A model generated the notes under the pieces. It saw only the letters and a program-made list of their open reading frames with translations, did not search any database and was not told the DNA's origin. 64,000 nt of DNA from Gordionus sp. m RMFG-2023. Taxonomy: Eukaryota > Nematomorpha > Gordioida > Chordodea > Parachordodidae. Below are positions 63,017 to 64,000 of this stretch, piece after piece. Made by a program: the position numbers and the translations under genes. The stretch's first letter is position 1. Every line of letters begins with the position of its first letter. The stretch covers positions 44,038,569 through 44,102,568 of the forward strand of contig NC_088776.1 in NCBI RefSeq assembly GCF_954871325.1. Reading direction: 5' to 3'.

Positions 63017-64000
63017 AAAATTATAAGAAATAAAGAAATTAGAAAAAATGTTGATAATTTTAAATGGGAAAGATTTCCTGGGAGCATTGTGAAATATACA
63101 AATAGAAAAAATGTTGATAATTTTAAATGGGAGAAATATCCTCGGGATATTATGAAAAAATATTGTTATATTAGTAAAAAGCCTCGAAATTCTGAGTTGA
63201 ATTTAGGAGGAAATTTAAATTCTAATGAAATGCATATTTCAGAGGGAATATATAGCGATCAGCCCCTTAAAACTTGTGAAATTTTAAGGACTGATGGAAT
63301 AAATAGACTGGGTCAATGTCCTAGGGTTAACTTGAGAATTGACTGCAGGTATATTGATATGCTATTTGACACTGGTGCGAGCATTTCGATAATGTCTTGT
63401 GAAAATTTTTATAAATATTGGCCTAATGGCGTGATTATTAAAGAAAATATGTGTTTAAAACAGTTCGATGGTTCTGAAATTGAGGTTTTGGGTAAAACTC
63501 AATGGTATGTGGTTTTTAATGATACTATCATAAGTTTAGATTTATGGATAGTGGGAAAAGCAGTGGAAACTATTATGGGGTGGGATTGGATTACCACAAT
63601 TGGACCCTATAATAATTATTGGAATTTATTTATTATTGATAGCGGATTAGCTAGTGATAAAGGAGATTTAATGGCGGATAATATCCGAGATGAACTTCAG
63701 AAAGAAGGGATATCTAAATTATTGAACGATGAAAATAGGATTGTCGGTAATAATAATTTTATTGAAACTCCTGAAAGGGTAGGGATCAGTTCTGATCATA
63801 CAGAAATAAATGGTAAAATTGATAGGGATCAATTTATGGAAATTGAAATCGATGGATTAAAAATAATTGGTAAAAATGATAGGGATCAATTTATGGAAAT
63901 TGAAATCGATGGATTAAAAAAGATCGATCTGGCTATACCTGTTTTGGTTAGAAAATATGGTATAATTTTTGAAGAAAAATTAGGACGTTTAAATGATTAT
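63017..64000 (+). mobile_element. Ty3/Gypsy-like retroelement, protease region, continues past right edge
   Basis: A single reading frame is open from about 63017 to the window edge. It contains a retropepsin core, MLFDTGASISIMS, with a later hydrophobic IMGWDWI block that fits the protease flap/second-half region. Its end, KYGIIFEEKLGRLNDY, resembles the linker that precedes reverse transcriptase in invertebrate Ty3/Gypsy elements. Two in-frame internal duplications are visible (63040-63160 and 63819-63920). No LTR was identified upstream. What can be seen looks whole; whether the element as a whole is intact cannot be judged from this window. Confidence 0.75.

Overview
The window is AT-rich eukaryotic nuclear DNA from an animal, most likely an invertebrate. 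Four spliced host genes with clear metazoan relatives can be read: a DAPK-family protein kinase (minus, partial), VDAC/porin (plus, complete), mitochondrial transcription factor TFAM (minus, complete) and CDC6 (plus, complete). All use GT-AG introns. Most VDAC, TFAM and CDC6 introns are only 36-60 bp; the few long ones are filled with transposons. The exact phylum cannot be settled from these sequences alone.

Layout: 1-11 kb is transposon relics: an edge hAT piece, a foldback element at 4.1-5.2 kb, and two hAT elements bounded by 8-bp target duplications at 6.0-7.8 and 9.0-10.8 kb. 11.4-14.1 kb holds five DAPK kinase-domain exons with MITEs in two introns. 15.2-17.6 kb is a decayed long-TIR element encoding a Sola-like transposase. 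18-34 kb carries no recognised host gene: an ATTCG-rich element, a pogo-like element, several MITEs and a 5.6-kb pair of diverged inverted repeats with younger insertions inside. VDAC runs from 34.2 to 44.3 kb. Eight of its nine exons lie within 1.8 kb; the last is 8.2 kb away, across an intron holding a piggyBac element, a palindromic element that was itself hit by a 3.6-kb Sola-like element, and a hAT scrap. TFAM lies tail to tail with VDAC, 0.44 kb from its stop. 47-57 kb contains a third full-ended hAT, a dimeric satellite and a piggyBac C-terminal scrap. CDC6 occupies 57.8-60.0 kb. The right edge opens into the protease end of a Ty3/Gypsy-like retroelement.

Functionally, VDAC (outer-membrane metabolite channel) and TFAM (mtDNA packaging and transcription) are both nuclear genes for mitochondria, CDC6 licenses replication origins, and DAPK is a Ca/calmodulin-type death and cytoskeleton kinase. 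Nothing suggests an operon. The main value of the window is its intron architecture and its layered transposon history. One insertion (Sola-like, TSD CTAT) can be proven from an internal empty-site copy. No tRNA, rRNA, CRISPR array or bacterial-type system was seen.
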